Assembly (NCBI GenBank): GCA_021234535.1
Contig: CM037832.1
Location: forward strand, 7,971,135-8,035,134
Origin: Stichopus chloronotus
Lineage: Eukaryota; Echinodermata; Holothuroidea; Aspidochirotida; Stichopodidae
Direction of reading: 5' to 3'
DNA: 64,000 nt
The position numbers and the translations under genes were made by a program. Below, piece after piece: positions 35,040-45,789 of the stretch; within the stretch, counting starts at the first letter, position 1, and every line of letters starts with the position of its first letter. A model generated the notes under the pieces. It had not been told where the DNA came from, searched no databases, and saw only the letters and a list, made by a program, of their open reading frames with translations.

Positions 35040-36110
35040 GCATCCCTGCTTCTAGCTGCGTGGCCTCTGTCAAGTCGACCTTCCAAGCGGCGGGCTTTTC
35101 TGTGGAGGCTGCAGACATTGCCGCTGCAGACACTGCCGCGGCAGCCATGCGTCCCGGCACGCTTAAGACTTATGACTCACGCCTTGAGCGTTACTACAAC
35201 TGGGCGAGTGAGAAGGCTCTCGATCCCATGGAAATGTCCACCCCAGATCTAGCAAATTTCTTCTACGCGCTCTTCCGGGAAGGGAAACAGATTAGCACTA
35301 TCCGGAACTACCGCTCAGCTATCACGGCAGTGCATTGCGGGTTCCCGGACGGTTCCACGATAGGGACCAGCCACGCTCTACGCCAACTCCTACGTGGCAT
35401 GTACCATCGCCGGCCACCAGTTACGCCACTTGGCTCCGTCCTGGTCCATCAATGCCGTTCTTGATAAGCTCGCAAAGCGGCCATACGAGCCGCTCCATAA
35501 CACACCGCTCGATCTTCTCACGCACAAAACGCTCTTCCTCATAGCCGCGGCCTTGGCACACTGCCGAGCCTCGCTTCATACCTTGTTCCTGCAGGCGGGC
35601 TTCCTTCATTTCGACTCTGAGGGGGTACGCCTTCTACCGGATCTGTGTTTCCTGGCAAAAAACCAGACACTCTCGTTCACGCCAGGCGAAATCCCTGCTT
35701 CCAAAGCTCAGTGGCGCCTCTTCAGTGCTGGAGGATAGGTTGCGTTGTCCCGTCCGAGCCCTCAAATGGTATGTTGGTATGTCAAGCGGACTAAGGCTAT
35801 TCGTACATCGAATCGGCTTTTCCTCCTGCCGCGACGCCCCTTCACGCCGGCCTCTAAAGAGACGCTTTTGCGTTGGATTGTATCACTCATCAGGCCTCAC
35901 GTCAGTCCCCGCCAAGCTCCTTCGGGCCCACAACGTTGGTGGGCACTGCTACTTCCACGGCTTGGTTCCTGCAACGTGCCCTTGGAGGATATCCTCACGG
36001 CGGCCATGTGGAAGACACTGTCCTCCTTCGTCTCATATTATCTCACTAACACCGCGACGGCAGACGAGGCCTTTGCCCGCGTGGTTCTCCAGCCTCCTAC
36101 GGCGTAATCC
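35040..36110 (+). pseudogene. DIRS tyrosine recombinase, degenerate
   Basis: The N-terminal core-binding part (T-L-K-T-Y-D-S-R-L-E, then T-I-R-N-Y-R-S-A-I) lies in the frame ending at 35464. The catalytic part starts in a second frame (L-D-K-L-A-K-R-P-Y-E-P, then A-H-C-R-A-S-L-H-T-L carrying the first Arg region, 35440-35580) and continues in a third (35745-36107). The third frame ends with L-E-D-I-L-T-A-A-M-W and S-Y-Y-L-T, where the nucleophilic Tyr is expected. The second His-x-x-Arg box around 35925-35945 is disrupted by a frame change. Such an enzyme integrates DIRS circles; this copy could not. Confidence 0.85.
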
Positions 36111-36138
36111 TGCCCGACACCAACGACCCTGTGTCAGG

Positions 36139-36235
36139 AATGCATAGGTTATATGAGGTGAGGGAGTACGCGCTGTGAATTCCCCAAAACTCACTGGTTT
36201 GGGAATTTGCTAGAGACGTACTCACCTCATATAAC
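36139..36235 (+). repeat. DIRS internal complementary region
   Basis: The first half ('gcataggttatatgaggtga' to 'cgcgctgtgaatt') is the reverse complement of the element's left end. The second half ('ccccaaaactcactggtttg' to 'ctcacctcatataac') is that of its right end. They meet at AATT|CCCC, the expected circle junction. In DIRS replication this region templates joining of the two ends. Confidence 0.9.
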
Positions 36236-36503
36236 AACCCGCCCGCCTCCCCACGTCAGGATTCACACCCTAGGGTGACAGGATCCGCCCAGCGGCGCCT
36301 TACGCGCACCTACGCCTACGCCTTCCTCGTACTCGGTGCGGTACCTGTGGCCAATCATCGGGGGACTCCGTTTCTACCTATGCCGACGGTCGATCTTTGC
36401 CCATGTTAGCTAGGTAAGCACTGGGTTAGGGATACTTCCAAGCACCTCTTCCACACCGTCTCTAGATCGACACTTCACCGTCAACCTAGGCTTTTTCAGC
36501 CTG

Positions 36504-36602
36504 GGAATTACGGAAGGGCGGTGACCAGATACACGCACACACACACAAACTTGCCAGATGCTAGACCATGGTCAATACGGTAATGCATAGGTTATATGAG
36601 GT
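36504..36602 (+). repeat. DIRS right inverted terminal repeat
   Basis: Reverse complement of 30461-30562, from 'ggaagggcggtgaccagata' through a CA microsatellite to 'gcataggttatatgaggt'. The outer tip, 36603-36644, contains 'gagtacgtcgctagcgaatt' and ends in 'aaggtttgggg'. Confidence 0.9.
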
Positions 36603-36644
36603 GAGTACGTCGCTAGCGAATTCCCAAACCAGTAAGGTTTGGGG

Positions 36645-37960
36645 ATTCTGAGAGTTCTCATACCTGGTAGACACTATGTGGATGCCCCATATCAAGTAGA
36701 AGAATCCTGTTGTTTTTGGAGGTCAAAGGTCACAGGTCACAGAACCTTAGGCACTGAAAACTGTTAACATGATATCTCAAGATACAAATAACAGACACTT
36801 TTCATACTTAAGAAGATGTTGATGCATGATATCAGTTAGACGAATTCTAATATATTTGGTGGAGTTCAAAGGTCATTTGAGGTTACGGGGGTTAACACTG
36901 AAATGTTGGTTAAAAGGGTATCTTAAAGTAAGAATCATGGTAAATTGTATGCTGCACACATGAATACATTTCATCAGGTAAAACAGGGATCGGCAACCCA
37001 CGGCCTGCGGGCCAAGTCCGGCCTGCCGGTGTCAAGAATCTGGCCCATTCAGAGCAGTCAAAATCATGTGCAAATAGCACAAGGAATGCCTAGCCACGCA
37101 TGTCTGTAACACTTATTTCAACTTTCAAATTCCCATACACGCCTCCCCTCCAGCTGTTTCAACTACCCCTTGGGCCCTCTGCCAATTCACCAAATAGCAA
37201 GTTGCCCATGTCCCTGAGAGGTTGCCGACCCCTGAGGTAGAAGAACCCTGTTGTATTTGGTGGAGATTAAAGTTCATCTCAGATCATTCTTCACTGAAAA
37301 ATTGGTAACATTATATAAGTCAACATGATTATTCATGGAAATTCTTATTGATACTTAAACTGTCAATGCATTATATCAAATAGAAGAACCTTGTTGTTTT
37401 TGGTGGATGTCAAAGGTCATCTGAAGTCACTGGATATAAAATTTTTTTCAAGATAGGAAACATGATTATTTGTGATACTCTCCTTGTTGATGCATTTCAT
37501 CAAGTAGTTGACACTTTTTTTTAAGGTCAAAATCATTTAAGGTCAGTGGGGCCAAATAGTAAAACCTGGTAAAAATTGTCTCAAAGAGGGAAATTATGGT
37601 GACCTTATATCAGTATGTAGATGTGCCATATTGAGTACAGGATCCCTGTAGATTTGGGTGGCGGTCAAAATTTTATTTGGAATCAACATGCAGTGGTAAA
37701 ATTGTAGACATATCCAAACTTTGTAAACACAGTATCCTGGATGTAGGAAACTTTGAAAGATCTTGTGTTTGGTTTGTAGATGTACCACCCTGAGCACAAG
37801 TCACATGTTTTTGGTCTAGGTCAATGGTCATTCGGTGGTCAATAGTTGTCAAATAGTAAAACCGTGTAATCATAACCATCTCAAGAAGGAAACTAGATCT
37901 TATAGGTAGTATGATTGTATTTGGTGGAGTTTAAAGGCCATTTGTTGTCAACAGGGGTCA
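36645..37960. repeat. degenerate DR1-satellite tract in block X
   Basis: Successive diverged monomers with 'gatatctcaaga', 'caagtagaagaa.cctgttg' and 'ggaggtcaaaggtcac' (36719), 'gttcaaaggtcat' (36848), and weaker copies up to about 37940. It is colinear with block Y 45190-46530. The DIRS element interrupted this tract at its left edge and a hAT-type MITE inserted into it. Confidence 0.7.
36984..37234. mobile_element. hAT-type MITE, 251 bp, block X copy
   Basis: Ends CAGGGATCGGCAACC and GGTTGCCGACCCCTG are inverted repeats of the widespread hAT 'CAGGGGTCGGCAA' type. The 8 bp flanks AGGTAAAA and AGGTAGAA are a target duplication with one mismatch. It has the same length and position as the block Y copy, so it inserted before the X/Y duplication. 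Confidence 0.9.
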
Positions 37961-39127
37961 AAGTGCATCTTGGATCTCCAGATATGTCATTGTGTACATA
38001 CAATGGTTGTTACATCTCTATTGTTGTCATGAAAAACTACTCTAGTATTGGAAAACCAACTACGTTACACATGCATTTTCAACCTATACGCAATATGTCA
38101 GATTCAGAAATTAGTTATGATGAAATCATCAAAACTGTAATGCATTTATACATTTCTGGTTTCAAAAGTTACTGGAAAAACATTAACACCATTGCTCATT
38201 GCTGCAGAGAAACGGGTACAATTTACAATATATCTCATTTTTTTCTTTGTTTTGTTCTTTTTTTTCATGAATATGCGGCCTATCAGGTGTATAAACTGAT
38301 CTGGTGCAAGACTTTCACTAAGTGACTGTACTAGTCAGTATTTTGAAATTTTTGACCTTCAAATAGCTTTCAGTTGCATTTCATTATATGGCTGCTCTGG
38401 ACTTTCTCACAACCTACACTTGGAACATTCTGTTGTCATGTAATATATACTGTCCTCTAGGGCCAGTGGAGTCTGCATCACATCATACACTAGTCCAATG
38501 AAGTAACTATTGCTAGAATTGTGCAGAATATCCTAGTAACAGTGATTGGTATATTTATACATGAACCCTCATCAGCATACATCTGAAAAAAAAGGAGACC
38601 CTGCTGATGTAGCACTGTGATTCATCGAAACCAACATACTTTTAAATGTAAGTATCCTCATGGGTTCGATATTTAGACACTGCTTCTTCAATTTCATTTC
38701 GTTTATTTGATTTTCTGTGACACATATACTGGTACCAGTAGCAGAGCAAAATTTAAAACGTTTTATCAATGGAGATTCAAAGAAAGTAATCAAATGAAAG
38801 TAATTCAAAGATAGTAGTATTAACCAGTAATTTGTAAAAGGAAGTGTTGTAAATAAACTTCACTAAATGAACTTAACTGTGTACAGCACAGCCTGACTGA
38901 CAAACAAGGAATGGTAAATGATCCGAACCCTGAAGCCTAACCATTTGAGCTTGTAGTCCAACCTGCTGTCCGAGTCCTGCCCAACTGTCACTATGACAGA
39001 GTGCAGTTCATTTCTTATTGCTGATTCTTCTGCACTATAGCTGACTTCTATAGGCCCCAGCTAGAAGTCCAATCCAGAGCTGTTACTATAGTTACTAGGT
39101 TTTCTAGGCACTGCTCTTCTAGTTTTT
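37960..39127. other. no supported gene, duplicated spacer
   Basis: Colinear with about 46500-47640 in block Y. An open frame at 37915-38325 has a counterpart at 46453-46833, but the two share no constraint beyond the general similarity of the duplication, and both run through T-rich tracts at the end. Confidence 0.45.
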
Positions 39128-39901
39128 GATTCCTTGCAGAAGCAAAAGGGATCTATGCAATGGTGATGTGTGTACGTGTGTTTGTGACACTTCACTTATA
39201 AACATGATATCTCAAGAAGAGTAACCATGACTTGATCTCATACTTGGTGCGTGGGTTGCTCATTTTAAGCAGATGATCCCTATCATTTTTGGTGGAGGTC
39301 AAAGGTCATTTGAGGTCACCAGAGGTCAAAATGCAAAAACCTTGTAAACAATATATTTTCAGAAGGGTAACTGTGACTGATGTCATACTTGGAGTGTGGG
39401 TTGGTCATATTGAGCAGATGATACCTATTGTTTTTTGTAGAGGTCAAAGGTCATTTTAGGTCACCAGAGGTCAGACCATAAAAACCTTTTAACTACAGTA
39501 TCTCCTGAAGGGTAACTGTGACTGTTGTCATACTTGGTGTGTGGGTTGGTCATATTGAGTAGATGATCCCTATTGTTTTTGCTGGAGGTCAAAGGTCATT
39601 TGAGGTCACCCAAAGCCAGAACTTGCCAACACATTCAACTCCAGAAGGGTAATGTTGACTGATGTCATACTTGATGTGAGGGTTGGTCCTACTGGGTAGG
39701 TGATCCCTATTACTTTGGTGGACATCATATGTCGTTTGAGGTCACTAAAATAAAGGTCATTTTGGGTTAAAGGCTCATTAATGTGGTGTGTTAAGAACAA
39801 TAACTGCAATTGATCTCATACTTTTCATATGGAAAATTCATGTTTGTTTTGTTGTAATATAACCATGTAGCTAGGAATCACAAAGCCTTTTGGCTGTCTG
39901 G
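39128..39901. mobile_element. HINE-like element with DR1 satellite core, 774 bp
   Basis: Block Y has the empty site: 'ctagttttttattagtct' at about 47653. The head TGATTCCTTGC and the tail GCTAGGAATCA form subterminal inverted repeats. Order inside: head, GT-rich microsatellite, four to five tandem ~145 bp monomers with aggtcaaaggtcat (39297, 39442, 39588 and weaker), a unique AT-rich part, and a short hairpin AAGCCttttGGCTT-like tail ending in CTGG. Insertion took place within a run of Ts. This order matches Helentron-associated non-autonomous elements (HINEs), which carry central satellite arrays and favour TT targets. No protein is encoded. Confidence 0.75.
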
Positions 39902-41120
39902 TTTATTAGTCTAATTGTGACGCTTAAAGCTAATTGCACCAAATGAACACTCTGAAATCAAGAGATAGTTTGTAAATTGTAATTTCAAACTAGGTGTCTG
40001 AATAGCAAATAAGGATGTTATGTCTGACTGAAACTTAGCGGTCCCATTTATTGTCTTCTTTGGTACGTATTCCTTCCCATTTTCTTTTCTGTCACCATAT
40101 TGTGACAATATTTTTGCCTAATTTTAAGGGCAATAATTGTTTACTTTTTAAGGCACTGATAATTTCAGAGATACATTTAATTTATGGATGCACTGGTAAT
40201 AAAAGTACACATATTGATAGTAAACAGTACAACTATTTCAGTACCGGTGCTCACGATGCTACTGGTATTCAGTCCAAACCTACCCCACACTTCTGTGAGT
40301 TGTCTTCCCAATTTTCTTTCATGTGTATGAACACTGCATTATAGCCTACACTGCCTGGTTCATATGTCATCCAGGAGCAGGTTACTCATTAAAGCACAGC
40401 TGATTTCATTAGGTTTATAAAAGTATATATTGTTTATCCATCAATTTCATTTCATTCTCAAATCTAGTTTGAAGATTTCATTGTAACGGTTTTTCATAAA
40501 GCTTGCCACCACCATAAGAATCAAGTTACTATGTGGTTGCATTGTCTTTGGATCATTCCCGTCAACCATATTATCCTTTCATCTGCTATGTTTAAAGGCT
40601 GTATTGCATCACGCTAAGCTATATTTTTACTTCCCGGAAAGCAGAATTCTCAACTGGTTCTAAGTTACAGTACTCTTTGAATGACAGCAAATTCGAAAGA
40701 TGCAGAGCAAGTCATATTACACAGCATACACAGGGATCCATTGTTTTGATTACACATGTGGAGGCAATTTCAGACAGGCTGAGTGACGGACTAGACGTTG
40801 GTGGTTGGGAGAATTGAAACTGTCTGGGATGATGAGTTTTTGTCTTTTAAACAGCATCTTTGGTGAAGCATAAATCGTGATAGTTCTCTCAGATGATCTT
40901 CATTCACCCTTCAGTCTGATTTGTGCTCTGTTTTATGTCCTTTCTTTGATAGTATAGATGTGTAATATTTTCCATCAGCAGTTGCGCATTTCAGTCATCA
41001 GTATTTCAGTCTTCCACTTTAACTGTCAGTGGTTGGAGGTGACAGGGAAGAGAGTAGGATGTAAGCTTTGAATTTTAAGCTTTGATATGAAGTTTAATTC
41101 TTCAAAAAGGTAATAAAAAC
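39902..41120. other. no supported gene, duplicated spacer
   Basis: Colinear with about 47660-48660 of block Y. It contains the region downstream of NAT-like copy 5 on its strand. Block X has an extra ~200 bp (about 40600-40830) that block Y lacks here. A related sequence in inverse orientation appears near 55310-55600 (gatgatgagtttttgtctttaaa-like and 'tggttctaagttacagtactct' words). Confidence 0.45.
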
Positions 41121-41162
41121 TGAGCAGTCAAAAATGGATTGATAATTTCCTCTACAGTAAGT

Positions 41163-42131
41163 TTACAGTTCAGATGGACCTTTAATTTGTCTCTCTCGAT
41201 GTTCCTGTTTGATGTTGTCAATGCTGTTTTGGATTTCTTCTTTGGAGAATTGTGGGAAGTACTTAACAACTATCGAGATTAGTTGATTATCATCTTCAAT
41301 TATTGTGCTCTCAATTTGACCATCACCAGTGATTCTCAGGCATTTCTTGCAGCTGATGCTTATCCTGAGATCACTGTGGTAACCGACCAGTATTAGATCA
41401 TTCAGAGTTCCTGTAACTTGTTTCACATTTTCAGATGTCATCACTTCATTTATTTCTAATGCATCTGAAAAAGTTGCCTCTCTCAGTGTTTTGAGAGTTA
41501 TCAAAGCTTCCCAGTATTTCCCATCTTCATTAAAAATCTGTTGAAATTTCCCAAATTTCATATCATTCTGCTTTATTTCCTGGCAAAATACAATGACGCC
41601 ATGACTCAATTGAAAATAACAATATATTGCAAGTCCAGCTCCCTTGTGTTGGGGAGAAACGCGATTGAAATCAAGAGAAACAGGAGTGCAAAGTTGAAAT
41701 TGGTTCCCTACATCCGCAAGGTGCTTGGATCCTTTGTGAGTAAGATTTTCGACTATGACTGCAAGGTGATGATCTATCAATGGATCTCTCCAACGATAGA
41801 CGCTACCCTTAATCTGGTAGGTCTTAAACCCGAGATTATCCAGAACTGCTTTCAGAAAGCTGTTGATCACCACGCAGTTACCTCCTTTAAGAGATATCAT
41901 TGCTTCTTTACACTGATGGAGAGAGAGGAGGGAGGCACCATCTTTGGAGGAGATGAAGGGAATGTTGGTAAAAGGTGTCTTCAGTTTCATCTGACCCATC
42001 AGTTTGGTGAGAAATGCTGCTCTGTCAGTCTTCAGCAGTTTCTCAGGACTTTGTATTTCCAACTTGTTCTTCAGATAAAAGAGTGTCTCATCCTTTGTGA
42101 GAGGATATGATAGCTGTAATGAAGAAATCAT
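41163..42131 (-). CDS. arylamine N-acetyltransferase-like protein, copy 5
   Basis: Intact 322-codon ORF, the only unbroken group B copy. Cys86 lies in K-G-G-N-C-V-V-I-N, His122 in D-H-H-L-A-V-I-V and Asp140 in H-L-A-D-V-G. Order and spacing are the same as in group A. The predicted role is acetyl transfer from acetyl-CoA to an arylamine-like substrate, from family knowledge only. The N-terminal 140 and the last ~50 residues are nearly identical to copies 4 and 6, while the middle (about 145-270) is clearly diverged, a mosaic pattern. The ATG at 42131 lies within a duplicated splice-acceptor-like unit (GATTTCTTCATTACAG|CTA), so the first six codons may be intronic and the exon may begin at 42113. 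Confidence 0.83.
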   Translation of the reverse strand: MISSLQLSYPLTKDETLFYLKNKLEIQSPEKLLKTDRAAFLTKLMGQMKLKTPFTNIPFISSKDGASLLSLHQCKEAMISLKGGNCVVINSFLKAVLDNLGFKTYQIKGSVYRWRDPLIDHHLAVIVENLTHKGSKHLADVGNQFQLCTPVSLDFNRVSPQHKGAGLAIYCYFQLSHGVIVFCQEIKQNDMKFGKFQQIFNEDGKYWEALITLKTLREATFSDALEINEVMTSENVKQVTGTLNDLILVGYHSDLRISISCKKCLRITGDGQIESTIIEDDNQLISIVVKYFPQFSKEEIQNSIDNIKQEHRERQIKGPSEL

Positions 42132-42179
42132 GGAAAGTGTGAGCGGATATGATAGCTGTAATGAAGAAATCAGGGATAG
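42096..42179 (-). repeat. 42 bp tandem duplication over the copy 5 start
   Basis: Two units (42096 and 42138) equal to those at copy 4, each with the acceptor-like tract. ATG is present only in the gene-proximal unit (42129-42131); the distal unit has CTG. Confidence 0.8.
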
Positions 42180-42644
42180 TGTAACATGAGAGTGTTAAGA
42201 GAGAACAATATATAGAGGGCATGTTGGTGAACAAGGATTTTCTGTGATCACTCTGTTCATTTCTCATTGAGGTCTCTCAATGCCTCCTATCCTGGACCCT
42301 TGTGTGTACAACAAGTCACCTTCTAAATTTTACATCGAGCAGCCAGTGTGCCATTTGCATAGGGACAATGGTGCCCACTATACAAGAAATTCAAGTTTTC
42401 TTTCTTACTGCACAACATGGCTGGCATGTCTTCTTTCAGATACATGCTGCTTTAGGTAGCTCCTACATGTGTACATTTTTCAGGCCTTGAATTCTGAGGC
42501 ATGCGAGTATGATCGCCCACCATCCTTGCTTGAAATCATTGTGAGAAGTGCTATTTTTTGCACACCTAGAAGAAAAATGGGACAACAGGCAATCTATGAA
42601 AGTTTCGTAAAGCAGCACACCGTACCACTCTCCTTAATTTCCTG

Positions 42645-43880
42645 AGAAGTTATTTGTAGCACACTTGAAAAATCTAAAACTCAAGGCCTGATTTTGACAC
42701 CACGACACGCACCAGCTGGCATCTTTGGTGCATACTTCTTTGTGCAACATATAGATACAGTAAACTATATTATGTATGAAATTTCTGAGACTCCTGTTTC
42801 CTTTTTTTTTTTTTGTTTCAAGGTCACATGACTTTTGTTGGTTGGTGATCATGTCATTAAAGTTGTGGTATTTTTATCCACATGCAATCTGTCATATCCA
42901 TCAATATCAGGTTCTGTTGTTGCCACTTTCAAACTTGGTCAGACCAGTGCTAACATCATACCTCTTGCAGTCTGTTTATGTACAGAGAATGCCGACATAT
43001 ACTGTACAGTAGGAGCGTTGCAATTGTAAAGGGATTGGCTGCAAATGTGCCCATGCATGGCTTTAGTTCACTCAGTGTATGAAGTTAATATGTAGCCTGT
43101 CCCATATTCACCAACAACAGATCTGTCATAAATGTCGAAAGTATGTTAGACCTGAAATTAAACAATGTTTTTTTAACTTTGGTCTACTTGATTGCTTAAA
43201 GGGAAATAGTGCTTTTTGTTGCACAGAAAACAATTTTATTTTTAAGACCAGTGTTTTTGGATATGGAATGATAGGCCATTCAATATAAGGAAGGACTCTG
43301 CACTTCTTTTCAAGAAATAAGTTTCTCACAGATAAAAATTGAGTTATTTGTTGATAAACAACAATTTGTTTATCAAAACTTTCCAAAATTCAAATGACAG
43401 ATCTTTTGCTACTCATAACATGCATAGTATGGTTTGAGGTGATGAAGATTTTGCAGATGTTTACTGATGAGGTTGAATGCTTTGGCAATGGTTAAAGCTG
43501 TTTTCTTTGTATGCCATGTCGGTGTATCGAAATGGTGCACAACTTCCCTTCAGTTTGAATGAATATTACTGTTTGCATATCATGTTGTAATACTTTCACC
43601 TACTTCATGGACATGGAATGTACGTGGATCTGGGACATGGTCGAAAAACCACTTTTAAGTTTATACCAATTGTGTAAAAAATTGTCATTGTTCACAACGG
43701 TTATGTGCTTGTATCTTGTGATTTGTTGTTTGAGCCTTGAAAGATTTCCCCAAGTATAATTTTCAGACCAGAAAGTTTTTCCTTTAGTTTTAATTCTAAG
43801 CTGCAATCCTTGCAATCCTGGTAGTGTGGTTGTGTGTCTGGCACACACCTTGTTTACATGTCATGAAGTAGAGCAGCTAA
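42645..43880. mobile_element. about 1.2 kb block Y insertion, family also at 27622-29250
   Basis: In block X the landmarks 'ccttaatttcctgagaa' and 'catgtatgt.tgcgcac' are adjacent (26420-26470). In block Y this sequence lies between them. A stretch at 43290-43440 is the reverse complement of part of the X-specific insertion. No ORF or clear ends were recognised. Confidence 0.5.
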
Positions 43881-43889
43881 TTGTACCAT

Positions 43890-45190
43890 CGCATGTATGT
43901 GCGCACATGATCACATGGAGTATGTGATATGACCCATTGACCCCCCAATGACCCATTGTCATTGGGGGTCAACAGTGGACAAATTGCAAAAGCCTTGTGA
44001 ACATGATATATTCTGTAACAGCTAGGAAAGCTTAATGTCATATTTCGTATGTGGATTTACCACAAAGAAGAAAATCGATCTTGGCTTGAATTGAGTTCAA
44101 GGAGCATTTGATATCAGGAACATACTACAGCCACATTCAATGTATCACTTAGGGAATGTAAAATGATCTCATGCTTACTGTAGTGTCACATGAAGTTGCG
44201 TCACAGTGACTTTAAAAGGATAGGCTTTTAGGAATCCACACAAAAGAAAAAATATATCAAATGTTGGGTTTTATCACTGTAATTGTACTGCCAGACACTG
44301 AGTTGTTGGTGCCAACAAGCAGTTACAGAAGAAAGAGCATGCATACAGTCTTGCAGTTTGAAAATTTGGACTTTCTTCATGCCCTATTAAAATAAGACCC
44401 TAGCTGTGTCCAATTTTAGATTTCTCCACCAGGATGTCAGTTCACCCACACCCCCATCTATCGCAAAATGGCACTGCAAAACATTGAGTTGCATAAAGGT
44501 CTACCTACCTTTCTGTGTTCATTTGAAGCTGTTTGCCTCCAGAGAGAGTATAGCTGTCCTCTGTACAGCAACCCAAGTCCCTTGTTGGTCATCTTTACAT
44601 ACTGTGTCAGCTGTTTTAGGTGGAGCATGTTTCCTAAGCCAGCATAATTCCAGTGCGCTTGTGTCACATACAAAATGGGTGTTTGGCGTACACCTTTACA
44701 AAAGGCTGCGTTGATTTTTCAGGAACGGTAGTCCTTGTCTAGATCTCCACGACTTTTTGACAGCAGAACCCAGTTCATGCATTCATTGGAGTGCATTCAG
44801 TCAAGACATTTTACTGTTAAGTTTCTTTTGAAATCTCCTCAAGTCGATGTTATGCACGAATAGGTAAATATGTATGACCTCTATGTTTACACAATAGTTA
44901 CGTTTGGCATCGCAGTTGTTTGTATGCAAGTTGATTTAGTACTGTACAATGTACCATGCACAGTTTTTTTCAAGTAGGTCAGGTAAGTAAAGGTAGGTTC
45001 TGTGCGTATGTAGGTAAATAGGGCTTACTTTACTGAGAAAAGATTATGCATGCCTTTCGGGATCTGAGGACTGAGTCATCATTTTAGAAACAATTTCGTT
45101 GGTTTCAATGAGAAGAAAATGTATTCACTCATGACTGTGTGTGTGTGTGTTTGCTATGCTAATTGTTAGTAATATGATATCTTGAGAAAG
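43890..45190. repeat. block Y spacer colinear with X 26490-30430
   Basis: Matches X 26490-26580, 27440-27620 and 29255-30430 in order, without the X insertions. It includes the single unit of the minisatellite and the empty DIRS site at 45187-45205. No supported gene. Confidence 0.7.
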
Positions 45191-45529
45191 GGTAATTCTG
45201 AGAGTTTTGATGCCTGGTATGTACTACGTGGATGCCCCATATCAAGTAGCAGAATCCTGTTGTTTTTGCAGGTCACAGAACGTTCGGCACTGAAAACTGT
45301 TTACACGATATCTCAAGATACGAATGACAGACACTTTTCATACTTAAGAACATGTTGATGCATGATATCAGTTGGAAGAATTCTATTATTTTTGGTGGAG
45401 TTCAAAGATCATCTGAGGTTACCGGGGGGGGGGGGATTAAACACTGAAATGTTGGTTAACAGGGCATCTTACAGTAAGAATCATGGTAAATTGTGTGCTT
45501 TACACATGTAAACATTTCATCAGGTAGAA

Positions 45530-45780
45530 CAGGGGTCAGCAACCTACAGCTTGCAGGCCACGTCTGGCCTGCCAGTGTCAAGAATCCGGCCTGCGGAGAG
45601 CAGTCAAAATCGTGTACAAAAAGCACAAGGAAAGCCTAGCCATGCATGTCTGTAACACTTATTTCAACTTTCAAATTCCTGTACACTCCTCACCTCCAGC
45701 TATTTCAGCTACCCCTTTGTAACTGTGCTAATTCATCAAATAGCAAGTTGCCCATGTCCCTGAGAGGTTGCCGACCCCTG
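45530..45780. mobile_element. hAT-type MITE, 251 bp, block Y copy
   Basis: Ends CAGGGGTCAGCAACC and GGTTGCCGACCCCTG. Perfect 8 bp target duplication AGGTAGAA at 45522-45529 and 45781-45788. The target is a satellite monomer ('caggtagaagaaccctgttg'). It is orthologous by duplication to 36984-37234. Confidence 0.93.
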
Positions 45781-45789
45781 AGGTAGAAG

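Larger units (their letters stand above)
30439..36644 (+). mobile_element. DIRS-type tyrosine-recombinase retrotransposon, decayed
   Basis: A visibly GC-rich 6.2 kb insertion in AT-rich DNA. Block Y has the empty site: gaaagggtAATTCtgagag at 45187. Structure: unequal ends sharing inverted repeats (30461-30562 against 36504-36602), a gag-like ORF1, RT-RNase H, a tyrosine recombinase, and an internal complementary region (36139-36235) made of the complements of both outer tips. This arrangement is diagnostic of DIRS elements, which integrate without an integrase and without a target duplication. Here the ends share only ATTC with the target. Every reading frame is broken by stops or frameshifts, so the copy is not autonomous. 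Confidence 0.93.

Noticed and set aside
34864..35160. 98-codon minus-strand frame and other long frames inside 31-36 kb
   Set aside because: GC-rich DIRS sequence produces long chance frames; the plus-strand frames carry the RT, RNase H and recombinase motifs.
37915..38325. 136-codon frame with a partner at 46453-46833
   Set aside because: Similarity equals that of the surrounding duplicated spacer and the frames end in T-rich tracts with unrelated C-termini.
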